Assembly: GCF_035666175.1 (NCBI RefSeq)
Contig: NZ_CP142016.1
Coordinates: forward strand, 1,364,001-1,428,000
Source: Riemerella anatipestifer
Lineage (GTDB): Bacteria > Bacteroidota > Bacteroidia > Flavobacteriales > Weeksellaceae
Direction: 5' to 3'
Length of the DNA stretch: 64,000 nucleotides
Shown here: positions 1 through 10,516 of the stretch, in pieces
Position numbering within the stretch: position 1 is the first letter of the stretch
Layout: every line of letters starts with the position of its first letter
The notes under the pieces: model-generated
Told to the model about the DNA's origin: nothing
The model's database searches: none
The model's input: only the letters and a program-made list of their open reading frames with translations
Translations under genes and position numbers: made by a program

Positions 1-1750
1 CAAACCCGTAGAAATTACCCCATCTATTATCTGGGTGAAACCTAGAAGAACCATCTCTCCTTGCATTTGCATTAAGAAAGTACTTGCCTGCATAATTTAA
101 GTTTAACCTAGCTAAATACCCTTCTAAAGCATAAGGTCTACCATATCCACTTGCATCAGCAATTACAGAAAAATGGTTTGCATAAGGGCTATCCAGTAAC
201 CCTCCGTTCTTCATATAATTTGACATTGTATCAAACTGTCTCTTCAATGTTTCATGCCCCAACATTGCCTCAACTCCTAAGTTTCCAAATTTCTTATTAT
301 AGGTCAACATTTGCTGTTGAGTTAAAGCAACAGTAATATTGTTCCAGTTATAAACTCTACCATTATCATCTACCGCATCTCCATACAGTGGAGTATCAAA
401 GGAATAGCCTCTCAAGTTATTATACTCTCCTGTTACAGTATATGTAAAATCTAAACCATCAAGAATAGAGTAAGTACCGTAACCACTTGCAAAAATTTGG
501 TTAGTTTTTCTTGTCTTTATGTCATATAAAGCAGTTGCATAAGGGTTCTGTAACTGAGCATAAGGCCTAACAAAAGGAGCTATCCTCCCAGTTCCATCAT
601 CAAAAGCTCTAATTCCCGACGTAGTATATATTGGTGTCCCATCTGCTGCATAAGCGTAAACTGGATAAATAGGAGCAATATACCTAGAAAACCGAAACGG
701 ATTAGAGTAACTTGTTGTCCCATTAAATCCATCAGGAACATTTTGTACCATATTAGAATAAGACAAATTACCTCCAAACTTAAGTTTTTCTCCTAACTTA
801 GAATCTGCCTTAACACGAGCTGTTACCTTATCAAACTTAGCATTAGTCATATAAGTCTCGTTGGATTCATATCCTAAAGAGTAGTAGAAAGAAGTTGCAT
901 TAGTAGCACCAGATGCACTAAAGAATGTATTAGTATAAAACCCTTTTTGGAATAAAGTCTTAGCCCAATCTTCTTGGTATAAAACAGAAGCATTAGGGTT
1001 AAACTTACCATCAGCTGTGATTATTTGGTCATTAGCTACATTTGTAATATTATATCCTAAACCATTAGCACCACCAATTAAGCCTGCAACAGCAGAATTA
1101 TGAGCATCAGCTAGTGTAGCTCCTCCGTGAATCTCTTGATTTCTCAAAACATTGTAATAGTACTCATAGTACTGACTTGGGCTTCTAGAAATATTATACT
1201 CAGGAACTCCTCTATCTGAAACCCCAGATTTCATATCAAATGAATATCTTGTTTTACCCTGTTTTCCTTTTTTTGTTGTAATGATAACTACCCCATTAGC
1301 ACCTCTACTTCCGTAAAGTGCTGCTGCAGAAGCATCCTTTAGGAAAGACATTGACTCTATATCCGCATTATTAATAGCTGCTATATTCCCATTAAAAGGA
1401 ACCCCATCCACCACATACAAGGGTGTTGCAGAACCATTGATAGAACCAACCCCCCTAAATCTAACTGTAGGCTCTTCTCCTGGCAAACCATTGGTTGTAG
1501 CAATTTGCACCCCAGCTACTTTACCAGTCATACCTTGAACAACATTAGCAGTTGTGATATCCTTAATATCCTTGGCCTTAACTTCCGACACTGACCCCGT
1601 TAAGGATTCTTTAGTCTGCTTACCATAAGCCACCATAACCACCTCTTCAATCTCTTTTACCGTGTCTTTTTTTGCTTTTTGTGCTACTACACTTTGAGCT
1701 CCTATAAAGAAAACAGCTCCAGCAGTAAGCACCCTTAATTTCACATTCAT
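1..1750 (-). CDS. SusC/RagA family TonB-linked outer membrane protein (3' end outside window)
   Basis: An open frame runs without a stop from the ATG at 1750 to the left edge (583 codons), so the C-terminal barrel strands are missing from view. The product starts with a signal peptide ending in VVAQ, then the plug domain with the typical SusC signatures VVDGVPFNG and ASAAALYGSRGANGVVIITTKKG, followed by aromatic-rich barrel strands. The family forms the outer-membrane channel of SusC/SusD nutrient importers, energised by TonB. There is no N-terminal carboxypeptidase-like domain: the TonB-box region (EEVVMVAYG) follows the signal peptide directly. Any SusD partner would lie beyond position 1. 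The substrate cannot be read from the sequence. Confidence 0.93.
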   Translation of the reverse strand, partial: MNVKLRVLTAGAVFFIGAQSVVAQKAKKDTVKEIEEVVMVAYGKQTKESLTGSVSEVKAKDIKDITTANVVQGMTGKVAGVQIATTNGLPGEEPTVRFRGVGSINGSATPLYVVDGVPFNGNIAAINNADIESMSFLKDASAAALYGSRGANGVVIITTKKGKQGKTRYSFDMKSGVSDRGVPEYNISRSPSQYYEYYYNVLRNQEIHGGATLADAHNSAVAGLIGGANGLGYNITNVANDQIITADGKFNPNASVLYQEDWAKTLFQKGFYTNTFFSASGATNATSFYYSLGYESNETYMTNAKFDKVTARVKADSKLGEKLKFGGNLSYSNMVQNVPDGFNGTTSYSNPFRFSRYIAPIYPVYAYAADGTPIYTTSGIRAFDDGTGRIAPFVRPYAQLQNPYATALYDIKTRKTNQIFASGYGTYSILDGLDFTYTVTGEYNNLRGYSFDTPLYGDAVDDNGRVYNWNNITVALTQQQMLTYNKKFGNLGVEAMLGHETLKRQFDTMSNYMKNGGLLDSPYANHFSVIADASGYGRPYALEGYLARLNLNYAGKYFLNANARRDGSSRFHPDNRWGNFYGF

Positions 1751-2059
1751 ATTAACAAAATTTAATATTATACCTGGCAAATATGTTAATAATTCTTAAT
1801 ATTTACAAATAAATCAGCTTTTTTTATTACTTATCACCTAAAAACACTATACATTTTCATCAAAAAACAAGTCTATTTTTAAGGATTATATCACAAACAA
1901 TTTAATAAAACCTAATAATCAACAATTTAAAATTAAATTATCATTATTATCATAATATTAAAATAATCACAATTTAGATTCATTATAAATTAATAAAAAA
2001 GAGGCCCAGTAAATTCAACTGAGCCCCTTTATATTAAATCGTGAAAATAAAAACTTATA
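1751..2059. other. AT-rich intergenic region between susC-like gene and infB
   Basis: Very AT-rich spacer between two minus-strand genes. The only structure I can support is the infB terminator at 1995-2030. No exact TAnnTTTG box was found for the susC-like gene; a one-mismatch version lies about 25 bases upstream of its ATG on the minus strand. No open frame of note. Confidence 0.6.
1995..2030 (-). terminator. Rho-independent terminator of rimP-nusA-infB
   Basis: On the minus strand GGGGCTCAGT pairs with ACTGGGCCTC (10 bp, two G-U pairs, 7-nt loop) and is followed by six T. It lies about 30 bases after the infB stop codon. Confidence 0.85.
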
Positions 2060-4864
2060 TTACTTCAATTTTTTCTTAACACTTACTTGTTCATAAACTT
2101 CTAAGATATCTCCAACCTCTATATCATTATAGCCTTTAAGGTTAAGCCCACATTCGTAGCCCTTGGCAACCTCTTTAACATCATCTTTAAAGCGTTTTAA
2201 ACTCTCAAGTTCGCCATCAAACTTCACAATACCATCCCTTAGAAGTCTTATCTTAGAGTTTCTAGTAACTTTACCTGTAAGTACCATACACCCTGCAATA
2301 GAGCCTACTTTAGAAATCTTAAACACTTCTCTAATTTCAACATTACCCACCACTTGCTCTTTAATTTCAGGAGAAAGCATTCCTTCCATAGCTTCCTTAA
2401 CATCGTCTATGGCGTCGTAGATGACAGAGTAAGTTCTTATTTCTATCTCTTCTTTGTCCGCTAAATCTTTTGCGTTTGCTCCCGCTCTTACATTAAAGCC
2501 AATAACTACAGCGTCTGAAGCAGTTGCCAATAAGATGTCGCTCTCTGTAATTTGACCAACGCCTTTGTGTAATATATTGATTTGAATTTCCTCAGTAGAT
2601 AGTTTTTGTAACATATCAGATAGTGCTTCCACAGAACCATCCACATCACCTTTAAGGATAATATTAAGCTCTTTGAAGTCGCCCAAAGCGATACGTCTTC
2701 CTATTTCGTCTAATGTTAAATGTTTCTTAGTTCTTATAGACTGCTCTCTATGAAGCTGTTCTCTCTTATTCGCTAAGTTTTTAGCTTCTCTTTCATCTTC
2801 ATAAACTTTAAACTTATCTCCCGCAGTAGGTGCTCCGTCTAAACCTAAGATAGTTACAGGGATAGAAGGTCCTGCCTCCTCCATATTATTACCTCTTTCA
2901 TCTAGCATTGCCTTCACCTTACCGTGGTTTTTACCAGCTAAGACATAGTCTCCCACTTTAAGTGTACCTGCCTGAACAAGCATTGTAGCTACATAACCTC
3001 TACCTTTATCCAAGGCAGCCTCTATAATAACTCCGTTAGAACGCTTATTAGGATTAGCTTTAAGCTCTAAAAGTTCCGCCTGTATCAATACTTTTTCTAA
3101 AAGTAAATCCACATTATTACCAAACTTAGCAGATATTTCTTGAGATTGTACATTACCACCCCATTCTTCTACCAATATATTTAATTGAGATAACTGCTCT
3201 CTAATTTTATCTGGATTAGCATTTGGTTTATCCACCTTGTTAATTGCAATAATCATAGGAACTCCCGCTGCCTGAGCGTGAGAGATAGCCTCTTTTGTTT
3301 GTGGCATTACATCGTCGTCCGCTGCAATTACAATGATAGCAATATCGGTAACTTGAGCACCTCTCGCTCTCATCGCAGTAAAGGCTTCGTGTCCTGGTGT
3401 ATCTAAGAATGTAATGCGTTCCCCATTTTCTAACTTAACATTGTAAGCTCCGATGTGCTGAGTGATACCACCAGATTCTCCAGCGATAACATTGGTTTTT
3501 CTTATATAGTCAAGTAACGAAGTCTTACCGTGATCCACATGCCCCATTACCGTTACGATAGGCGCTCTGTGAACTAAATCTTCTTCTGTATCTTCTTCCT
3601 CTTCCGCATTATCATCTGTAAGTTCCGCATCGGCAAAAACAATATCAAAACCAAACTCTTCCGCCACTAATGTTAGTGTATCTGCCTCTAATCTTTGGTT
3701 CATTGTTACCATTACTCCTAAGGCAAAGCAAGCTGATATTACTTCCATTGGCGATACATCCATAAGACTAGCCAGTTCACTCACCGTAATAAACTCAGTT
3801 ACTTTAAGTGTTCTATCCTTAGCCTCTAACTCTTGTTGTTCTGCATCTTGCTCTCTACGCTGAGTTCTCTTCTCCTTTCTATATTTAGCAGACTTAGATT
3901 TACCACCTTTGTTGGTTAGTTTCTCTAAAGTCTCCTTAATTTGATTTTTTACTTGTTCTTCTGTAAGCTCTACAGGCATTGTCTTCTCTCCTCTCTTCTT
4001 CTTTCCTCCACGGCTTCCTTTATTGTCAGGGCGAGCTCCTCCAGAATTATTACCTTTAGTCTTATTATCTTGCTCTTTATTTTGTCCTTGAACAGGTTTA
4101 GCGTCCGTAGCCTTAGTAATTCTTTTTCTCTTCTTTTTCTTAGGACGAGTTTCAAACTGAGATAAGTCCACAGTTTGTTTTAAAATTTTAGGACCCTCCA
4201 GTTTTTGATAGTTGGTTTCAATTTTTTGAGGCTCTTCCGCAACAACTGCCTCTTTAACCTCTGCCTCTTTTTTAGGTTGAACCACTTCTTCCACTTTAAC
4301 AGCTGACTTCTCCTCTTTCTTAACCTCAGGTTTTTCTTCTTTTTTAGCTACTGTTTTTTCTTTCTTAGCTTCTAATTTTTTGGAAGGCTTCGGTCTAGAA
4401 GATTCTATCTGACTCAAGTCTATCTTATCTAAAACTTTCAGTTCAGTCTTTTGAGAATCTGCCTCCAATTTTACAGGCTCTTCTTTCTCTTCTGTCTCTA
4501 CTATAGGTTCTTCTTTAACCTCAGTCTTTTTTTCTTCTGTCTTATTTTGACCTAAATCTATTTTACCTAAAACTTTAGGTTCAAGTTTTTCAGAAGACTT
4601 GGCTCTTATAACCTCAGGGGCTTTTTCCTCTTTTAGTTCAATCTTTTCCTCTGGAACTTTAGAAATTACCACCTCATTAGAAGCCTTTTTTTGCTCTCCA
4701 TCTTTTTTGAACTCAGCTTCCAATGCAGAATATGCCTCTGGTGCCAATAGAGCATTTGGATTACTATCTATCTCTATATTTTTGGTTCTTAGAAATTCTA
4801 CCGCTCTAGATACCGAGATATTAAGTTCCTTAATTGCTTTATTTAATCTAATATTTTTTGGCAT
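2060..4864 (-). CDS. infB: Translation initiation factor IF-2
   Basis: 934 aa GTPase that delivers initiator tRNA to the 30S subunit and promotes subunit joining. The G domain is clear: GHVDHGKT near residue 440, DTPGHE, then NKVD. It is followed by the IF-2 beta-barrel domains and the C-terminal fMet-tRNA binding region. The first ~380 residues contain the small N-terminal IF2N fold (residues 1-60), then a long low-complexity Lys/Glu-rich linker, usual for Bacteroidota IF-2. It is the last gene of the minus-strand rimP-nusA-infB operon, 115 bases after nusA, and is followed by a strong terminator. Confidence 0.98.
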   Translation of the reverse strand: MPKNIRLNKAIKELNISVSRAVEFLRTKNIEIDSNPNALLAPEAYSALEAEFKKDGEQKKASNEVVISKVPEEKIELKEEKAPEVIRAKSSEKLEPKVLGKIDLGQNKTEEKKTEVKEEPIVETEEKEEPVKLEADSQKTELKVLDKIDLSQIESSRPKPSKKLEAKKEKTVAKKEEKPEVKKEEKSAVKVEEVVQPKKEAEVKEAVVAEEPQKIETNYQKLEGPKILKQTVDLSQFETRPKKKKRKRITKATDAKPVQGQNKEQDNKTKGNNSGGARPDNKGSRGGKKKRGEKTMPVELTEEQVKNQIKETLEKLTNKGGKSKSAKYRKEKRTQRREQDAEQQELEAKDRTLKVTEFITVSELASLMDVSPMEVISACFALGVMVTMNQRLEADTLTLVAEEFGFDIVFADAELTDDNAEEEEDTEEDLVHRAPIVTVMGHVDHGKTSLLDYIRKTNVIAGESGGITQHIGAYNVKLENGERITFLDTPGHEAFTAMRARGAQVTDIAIIVIAADDDVMPQTKEAISHAQAAGVPMIIAINKVDKPNANPDKIREQLSQLNILVEEWGGNVQSQEISAKFGNNVDLLLEKVLIQAELLELKANPNKRSNGVIIEAALDKGRGYVATMLVQAGTLKVGDYVLAGKNHGKVKAMLDERGNNMEEAGPSIPVTILGLDGAPTAGDKFKVYEDEREAKNLANKREQLHREQSIRTKKHLTLDEIGRRIALGDFKELNIILKGDVDGSVEALSDMLQKLSTEEIQINILHKGVGQITESDILLATASDAVVIGFNVRAGANAKDLADKEEIEIRTYSVIYDAIDDVKEAMEGMLSPEIKEQVVGNVEIREVFKISKVGSIAGCMVLTGKVTRNSKIRLLRDGIVKFDGELESLKRFKDDVKEVAKGYECGLNLKGYNDIEVGDILEVYEQVSVKKKLK

Positions 4865-4979
4865 AATGTATTTGATATTTGCTAATAACCACTGGTGTTA
4901 TTTCGCTTTTTATTTTATAAATTATTTATTGTTTAAACGAAGCTTAACTTCATTTTAGTTTTCCGTTTCACAAGAGTTA

Positions 4980-6215
4980 CTAATCGTTAAACTCTTCTGC
5001 TAAAATTCTTTTAACTTCTTCTATTGTTTCTTCTTCCAAGTCAGTCAAACGAACTAGAGCCTCCGTATCCTTATCTATGATACTCTTAGCTGTATCTAAA
5101 CCAACTTTTTTGAAAGTCTCTATCACCCAATCCTCAATTTCATCACTAAATTCGTCTAACTCTACATCATCATCTTCATGAGCTTCCCTGTAAACATCTA
5201 TTTCATAATCAGATAGCCAAGAAGCTAATTTGATATTTTGACCTTGCTTACCTATGATTTTAGCAATCTCCTCCGAAGGCGTGTATACCAATGCTTTTGA
5301 CTCCTCTGCATTGATGTCTATTTTATTTATAGTAACATTACCCAAAGCTCTCTTAACCAATATTTCTGGATTTTTAGACCATTGGATAACATCTATATTT
5401 TCATTTCTAAGTTCTCTTACCACACCGTGTATTCTAGAACCTTTAACCCCCACACACGCTCCCACAGGGTCTATTCTATCATCGTAAGCATCTACAGCAA
5501 TTTTAGCTTTTTCACCTGGTATTCTCACTACTTTTTTAAGAATAATGGTTCCATCTTGAATTTCTGGAATTTCTAATTCTAATAGTCTCTCTAAGAACTT
5601 AGGCGATATTCTAGAAATCGTGATTTGAGGCTTACTTCCTTTAAAATCAACACTTTCTATCACAGCTCTCACATTATCTCCTTTTCTAAAGAAATCTGAA
5701 GGTATCTGCTTATCTTTTGGCAAAATATATTCGTTGCCCTCATCATCTAATAATATCACATGCTTGAAACGGATATGATGAACTTCTCCCACCATAATTT
5801 CCCCAATTCTATCCTTGAATTGTTCATATAAGTAAGCATTGTGATGCTCCTGTATTTTAGTTGCTAAAATTTGCTTAAGCGTTAAGATATTTCTTCTCCC
5901 CAGTTGAGATACTTTAATTTCTTGAGTAAACTCTTCCCCCACTTCAAAAGTAGGATCTGTTTTTCTAGCTTCCGAAATTTCTATTTCCAAATCGTCATCT
6001 TCAGACATCTGGTCTTCTACAATAGTCTTGTTAAGAAAAATTTGAAAATCTCCCTTATCTGGATTTACAATCACATCAAAATGATCATCAGAATCATATC
6101 TTTTCCTTAGAAGGGTTTTAAGAGAATCTTCTATGATTGCCATCAAATCAATCTTACTGATATTCTTCTCTTCTTTAAAATCCCCAAACGCTTCTATCAA
6201 AGCTAAATTATCCAT
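4980..6215 (-). CDS. nusA: Transcription termination/antitermination protein NusA
   Basis: 411 aa RNA polymerase elongation factor. Domain order: N-terminal polymerase-binding domain (1-125), S1 domain (about 135-200), then two KH domains (about 230-345, with VGVKGSRIHGVVREL and IIGKQGQNIKLAS). The acidic C-terminal tail (VELDEFSDEIEDW) is short and lacks the paired AR repeats of E. coli NusA, as is common outside Proteobacteria. It sits between rimP and infB, a gene order conserved across bacteria, and shares their promoter. Confidence 0.97.
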   Translation of the reverse strand: MDNLALIEAFGDFKEEKNISKIDLMAIIEDSLKTLLRKRYDSDDHFDVIVNPDKGDFQIFLNKTIVEDQMSEDDDLEIEISEARKTDPTFEVGEEFTQEIKVSQLGRRNILTLKQILATKIQEHHNAYLYEQFKDRIGEIMVGEVHHIRFKHVILLDDEGNEYILPKDKQIPSDFFRKGDNVRAVIESVDFKGSKPQITISRISPKFLERLLELEIPEIQDGTIILKKVVRIPGEKAKIAVDAYDDRIDPVGACVGVKGSRIHGVVRELRNENIDVIQWSKNPEILVKRALGNVTINKIDINAEESKALVYTPSEEIAKIIGKQGQNIKLASWLSDYEIDVYREAHEDDDVELDEFSDEIEDWVIETFKKVGLDTAKSIIDKDTEALVRLTDLEEETIEEVKRILAEEFND

Positions 6216-6256
6216 CTATATACTTCTTTATTATTACAATTAAACTGATTACTACA

Positions 6257-6724
6257 CTAAAACTTAATCGCTACTAAAGCCTTTTTTATATCCGAAAGTA
6301 AAATTTCTTTCTCCTCCTCTACATCTACCTTACCTTTACCTATTTCCTTAGGTTTACGGTAGCGTAAGATTAAAACTACTTTATCCTCTTCAACCCTAGC
6401 CAATTCTCCTTCTATTTTAGAGGAGTCATTCAGCAGAATATCCAAATCTCTACCTATGTTTTTTCTAAACTGTCTTATTTGAGTCAATGGCTCACTTAGT
6501 CCTGCTGACATCACCTGAAGGCTAAAGTCATGCTCTTCTCTATCCATATTAAACTCTATAGCTCTACTTGCATCTAGACAATCTTGCAAGGTAACTCCAT
6601 TATCTCCATCTAAAATAACTACCACATCATCTCCTGCCGACACTTTAAGATCTATTAAAAATAAATCTTCTCTCTCCGAAAGGAAATCGTTAAGTAGCGT
6701 TTCTACCTGTGCTTTTATACTCAT
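6257..6724 (-). CDS. rimP: Ribosome maturation factor RimP
   Basis: About 155 aa protein needed for 30S subunit assembly. It has the two RimP parts: an N-terminal alpha/beta domain with LDCLDASRAIE-type helix and LSEPL motif, and a C-terminal SH3-like barrel. I place the start at 6724 (MSIKAQVETLL). An in-frame ATG at 6802 would add 26 residues, but it coincides with the predicted transcription start and its codons run through a terminator-like hairpin, so it is unlikely. First gene of the rimP-nusA-infB operon. Confidence 0.93.
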   Translation of the reverse strand: MSIKAQVETLLNDFLSEREDLFLIDLKVSAGDDVVVILDGDNGVTLQDCLDASRAIEFNMDREEHDFSLQVMSAGLSEPLTQIRQFRKNIGRDLDILLNDSSKIEGELARVEEDKVVLILRYRKPKEIGKGKVDVEEEKEILLSDIKKALVAIKF

Positions 6725-6760
6725 ACTCTTGTTTGTTAAACCTTGAATAGTAGGACTACG

Positions 6761-6785
6761 AAAAAAGGCTTTCTTTCGAAGCCTT
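6761..6785 (-). promoter_or_regulatory. Terminator-like hairpin in the rimP-nusA-infB leader
   Basis: On the minus strand AAGGCTT and AAGCCTT form a perfect 7-bp stem with a 7-nt loop, followed by a T run. It lies between the promoter (6811-6842) and the rimP start (6724), so all transcripts of the operon pass through it. It could be an attenuator; whether it terminates is inference. Confidence 0.6.
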
Positions 6786-6810
6786 TCCATTATTTCCCGC
6801 AAATCCTCTG

Positions 6811-6842
6811 CAAAGGTACAGTTTTTTTATCACACCACAAAA
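6811..6842 (-). promoter_or_regulatory. Promoter of rimP-nusA-infB
   Basis: Minus strand: TTTTG at 6842-6838, a 19-bp spacer, then TACCTTTG at 6818-6811, an exact match to the Bacteroidota consensus (-33 TTTG, -7 TAnnTTTG). Predicted transcription start is near 6804, about 80 nt ahead of rimP. Confidence 0.8.
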
Positions 6843-7206
6843 CATAATACACTCAACTTGCTGAAATAAAAGCTCAAATACTTTATTTCAAAATATTTTC
6901 AACTGAGTTTTATCTATCCGTTCTATAAATTTTGTTTACCTATTTGCTAAAAATGAGCTTCAATAGGAAAATCTAACTTTCTTGCAATTTCCAAAATCCT
7001 CTCTTTTTCTGACTTTTCGCAAATAAAAAGCGAATAACTATCCATCTGTGTATCAATATTTAGCATTGTAAAGTCAGATTCTTTTTCTATTTTCTCTGCA
7101 ATCTGCCACATTTCTTTATCTTTAATAGTAAATTCTTGCTGTATTTCTTCGGAAATAAACTGACTTAAATCATCATAATCCACTTTCCAATCGGAATTGA
7201 AAGTCA

Positions 7207-8187
7207 ACCCGTTGTGCATTATGAAATGAAAAAAACAAGAGTTGTTTATTAGACTGAAAATCAGTATATTGTTTTTGCTATAAAACGATATAAATGAACA
7301 ACTTAGAGCAAATATATGAAAGAATTTTGGAAGTTTTAGGACTTTTTTCAGAAAATCAACTGATTAGTTATCAGAGAAGAACACCTAAAATGAGCGATTT
7401 AGAAGTCATAAGTCTTAATATTACTGCTGAATACTTGAGTATTGATAGCGAATTACAGTTATTTAGAAAATTGCCAAACTCTCTGATAAACAAAATTGAA
7501 AGAAGTGTTTACAATAAGCGAAAACGAAGACTATCCCTACAAACAGAGCAAATTAGACAGCGTATTTCGATGGAGTTCAATGAGTTTGAAGATATTTTTA
7601 TCGTTGATAGCATGCCAATGAAAGTTTGTGAAAACGCTCGTTCTACTCGTTCAAAAATTTGTAAAGAGCAATCCTATTCTTCACCAACATATGGTTATTG
7701 TGCTTCACAGAAATTATATTTCTATGGCTATAAACTACACGCAGTATGTTCTTTAAATGGTGTTGATTAAGAATTTTGATATAAGCCCTGCATCCGTTCA
7801 CGACATCCACTATTTAAAAGATATTGGTGAGCAAATGCGAAACTGTACTTTAATTGGAGATAGAGGCTATTTATCAGCAAAAGTTCAAATAGATTTATTT
7901 AACTATGCTAATATTAAATTAGATACACCAATGAGAAGTAATCAGAAAGATTATATTCCTCAATTTTCATTGTACAAGAAAAAGCGAAAACGAATTGAGA
8001 CATTTTTCTCTCAACTTTGCGACCAATTTATGATTAAAAGAAACTATGCTAAAACTTTTGAAGGCTTTAAAACAAGGATAATCAGTAAAATAACCGCCGC
8101 AACGGTTATTCAATATATCAATAAATTTATCTTCCAAAGAAAATTAAATCATCTAAAAATCAGTATTATTTAAAATGCACAACGAGT
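7207..8187 (+). mobile_element. IS982-family insertion sequence, copy 1 (ISRa1-like, 981 bp)
   Basis: Ends are ACCCGTTGTGCATT at 7207 and the inverted ACTCGTTGTGCATT at 8187. It is flanked by a perfect 9-bp target duplication TGAAAGTCA (7198-7206 and 8188-8196). One base longer than copies 2 and 3 because of an inserted T inside the transposase gene. The name ISRa1 is from memory of R. anatipestifer elements and was not checked. Confidence 0.93.
7294..8173 (+). pseudogene. IS982-family transposase, frameshifted
   Basis: Copy 1 of the transposase that is intact (292 aa) at 36317-37195 and 47301-48179. Comparison shows one extra T near 7763 (GGTGTTGATTAA here, GGTGTGATTAA in the others), which ends translation at 7770 after 158 residues. 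The downstream part (7757-8173) keeps the rest of the DDE-type catalytic domain in another frame. This copy should depend on transposase from other copies to move. Confidence 0.93.
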
Positions 8188-9131
8188 TGAAAGTCAATAA
8201 TAACTCGGACAGCAAATGTTGAGTAAAATAAGGTATATCCACCTCAGAATCCTCATCAAAATAACCTTCATCCACAAGTATCTCTTTATATTTCTCAGGG
8301 TTTTCTTGAATTAAATGCCAGTTTTGTTTAAACACCTGAATTTCCTCTTCACTCCGAAAGCCCTTCACACCAACAATTTCTATAAATTCTTCCAGCAGTT
8401 TTTCTGGAGCTTCTTCTACTGATTTTACAAATTTCCCTTGGTTTTTCTCTGTAACAATCTCAAACTCATTACAAACAATTTCTACAGCTTCAGTAAAAGC
8501 TTTTAAATAGTACTTTTCGTACTCATTTTGTGTATTCACATCAAGAACTTTAGCCTCAACAACTGTCTCAAACGGAGGAAGACACGGATTTAAATTATAA
8601 AAAACAGCCACATTCATTGTCCCGTCTTCATAATACGACGGAATCAGATAAAACATCAGCCCCAATGTCTTAAAATATTTTTTAAATTCTCCAAATGATG
8701 GAACTCCAAAATACATTAAAATCAAGTTATATTCGCCATCATTCTTTTTATCTTCATCTGATAAAAAACCAATATTAAAAGGCTCTAAAAATGTTTTTTC
8801 ATACGGTTCAAATATATTTTTTGCCTTTATCTTTTTTAGACTAGCTTTATCTTCCTCTGGATTATCACTTTCAAAAGACGAAGGATAATAGGTATATTCT
8901 AAAACTATATCAGATTTGAACTGGGGCGTATTAGGCTTTATACTTTGTTGCCAATGACAGTCAGGCTCCTCCATAAATCGCACAATATCAGGAAGAGCTT
9001 TAAAACTTTCTAAAGTCATATTATTACTTTTAGGGTTAATCCTAGATTTTTTAAATATTTTAAATAGATTTTTCAAATTTTCTAAAATCATCTTTTACCT
9101 TCAGGTCAGTCACAAAAATATAAAATTTATC

Positions 9132-9139
9132 TATCTTTG
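9132..9139 (+). promoter_or_regulatory. -7 box of folC
   Basis: TATCTTTG, an exact TAnnTTTG match, 14 bases ahead of the folC ATG. No clear -33 TTG. Confidence 0.6.
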
Positions 9140-9153
9140 AATAAAAATAAATC

Positions 9154-10401
9154 ATGTTCACTACAGAAGAATATCAAAGTGCTTTGGAATGGCTGTTCAC
9201 ACAAATGCCCAACTACCAAATAGATGGACAAAAAGCTTACAAACCAGGACTAGATAACATAAAAAAACTTTGCGATTTTTTCGGAAACCCTCAAAACAAA
9301 TTAAAAACAATACACATAGGCGGAACTAATGGTAAAGGCTCTACAAGCAATATGTTAGCATCCGTACTTCAAGAACAGGGTTACAAAGTGGGGCTTTACA
9401 ACTCCCCACACCTCGTAGAGTTTACAGAAAGAATAAAAGTAAACGGCACCAACGCAAACAAAAGCTTTGTTTTTGATTTTATCAATAAACTCAAAAACCT
9501 CCCTAAGGATATTAAACCTTCCTTTTTTGAGTTTACCACTATAATGGCATTTCAATATTTTTATGAACAAAAGGTAGATTTTGCCATTATAGAAGTCGGT
9601 CTCGGTGGACGATTAGACGCTACTAACATTATCTCTCCTTTAGTGTCCGCCATTACCAATATTGCGCTAGATCACCAAAACCTTTTAGGAGAGACATTGG
9701 AAGAAATAGCTACAGAAAAAGCTGGAATAATTAAACCCAAAACCACCATCATCTGCGGCGAAGAACAGCCAGAAATAAAAAAAGTAATACAAGAAAATGC
9801 CCAATCCAAGGAAGCTAATTTCATAGACGCCACTTCCATAGCAACCCCATACAAAACTGATTTAAAGGGCGATTGTCAAAAGAAAAACATTCGTGTTGTG
9901 ATAGAAATTATACAAGAATTAAAAAAATTAGGCTTCCAAATTTCTGAACAATCTATTGAGAATGGACTGCTTAATGTTCATAATAATACCAAATTTATGG
10001 GACGCTGGTTTGAGGTTTCTAAAAACCCTCTCGTCGTCTGCGATACAGGACACAACCACGCTGGTTTAACCGAAGTTTTTAAACAACTGAATGCCATACC
10101 AAAGAAAAAACATATTGTGATAGGCTTCGTAAATGATAAAAAAATAGAACCTGTATTCGATCTAACCTCACCAAAAGACTGTTATTACTTTGTAAAACCT
10201 CAAATAAACAGAGGACTTCCCCCAAAAAACTACGAGAATTTAATCCAAAATAAGGGTTTAAACTACCAAATTTTTGACGATGTAAATGAAGGCTACAATG
10301 CTGCGAAACGCTTATGCAAAGCAGATGAGATGATTTTTATTGGTGGAAGTAATTTTGTTGTAGGAGATTTTTTAGAAAAAAATTTGCCAGTTAATAAATA
10401 A
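9154..10401 (+). CDS. folC: Bifunctional folylpolyglutamate synthase/dihydrofolate synthase
   Basis: 415 aa Mur-ligase-like enzyme that adds glutamate to dihydropteroate or to folates with ATP in the cytosol. The P-loop GGTNGKGST is at residues 56-64, followed by the omega-loop region SPHLVEFTERIKVNG and the metal-binding IALDH segment near 170. The C-terminal domain contains the DTGHNHAG motif. Length is normal for the family. The gene stands alone and its last codons overlap the promoter of the two tRNA-Val genes. Confidence 0.96.
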   Translation: MFTTEEYQSALEWLFTQMPNYQIDGQKAYKPGLDNIKKLCDFFGNPQNKLKTIHIGGTNGKGSTSNMLASVLQEQGYKVGLYNSPHLVEFTERIKVNGTNANKSFVFDFINKLKNLPKDIKPSFFEFTTIMAFQYFYEQKVDFAIIEVGLGGRLDATNIISPLVSAITNIALDHQNLLGETLEEIATEKAGIIKPKTTIICGEEQPEIKKVIQENAQSKEANFIDATSIATPYKTDLKGDCQKKNIRVVIEIIQELKKLGFQISEQSIENGLLNVHNNTKFMGRWFEVSKNPLVVCDTGHNHAGLTEVFKQLNAIPKKKHIVIGFVNDKKIEPVFDLTSPKDCYYFVKPQINRGLPPKNYENLIQNKGLNYQIFDDVNEGYNAAKRLCKADEMIFIGGSNFVVGDFLEKNLPVNK

Positions 10402-10413
10402 CTCGTATATTTG
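10383..10413 (+). promoter_or_regulatory. Promoter of the tRNA-Val pair
   Basis: TTTG at 10383-10386, a 19-bp spacer, then TATATTTG at 10406-10413: a full consensus match. It lies within and just after the 3' end of folC, 22 bases ahead of the first tRNA. Confidence 0.85.
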
Positions 10414-10435
10414 CACCACTCAAATGAGAAATTTA

Positions 10436-10510
10436 GGGCGGTTAGCTCAGTTGGTTCAGAGCATCTGGTTTACACCCAGAGGGTCGGGGGTTCGAATCCC
10501 TCATCGCCCA
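10436..10510 (+). tRNA. tRNA-Val (anticodon UAC)
   Basis: Cloverleaf with acceptor GGGCGGT/ATCGCCC (one G-U pair), discriminator A and an encoded CCA at 10511-10513. Anticodon stem TCTGG/CCAGA with loop TTTACAC gives anticodon TAC. T-loop GTTCGAATC is present. Confidence 0.95.
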
Positions 10511-10516
10511 CCAAAA

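Larger units (their letters stand above)
6947..9091 (-). pseudogene. Conserved hypothetical gene split by IS982 copy 1
   Basis: The minus-strand frame runs from ATG 9091 into the IS at 8187 and resumes at 7206, ending at 6947. Removing the IS and one 9-bp target copy rejoins the frame exactly (LLSELLLTFNSDW) and gives a protein of 384 aa. It is acidic and soluble, with no signal peptide. I do not recognise it with certainty; the C-terminal part (tryptophan-rich, NIDTQMDSY) resembles small cytosolic DUF6630-type proteins, but this is a weak impression. As it stands each half would end in IS sequence, so the gene is inactivated. Confidence 0.85.

Noticed and set aside
3941-4165. Open frames on both strands within the infB linker region
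   Set aside because: Shadows of the Lys/Glu-rich infB coding sequence.
6724-6802. Upstream in-frame ATG for rimP at 6802
   Set aside because: It coincides with the predicted transcription start and the extra 26 codons run through a hairpin with T run; no family similarity in the extension.
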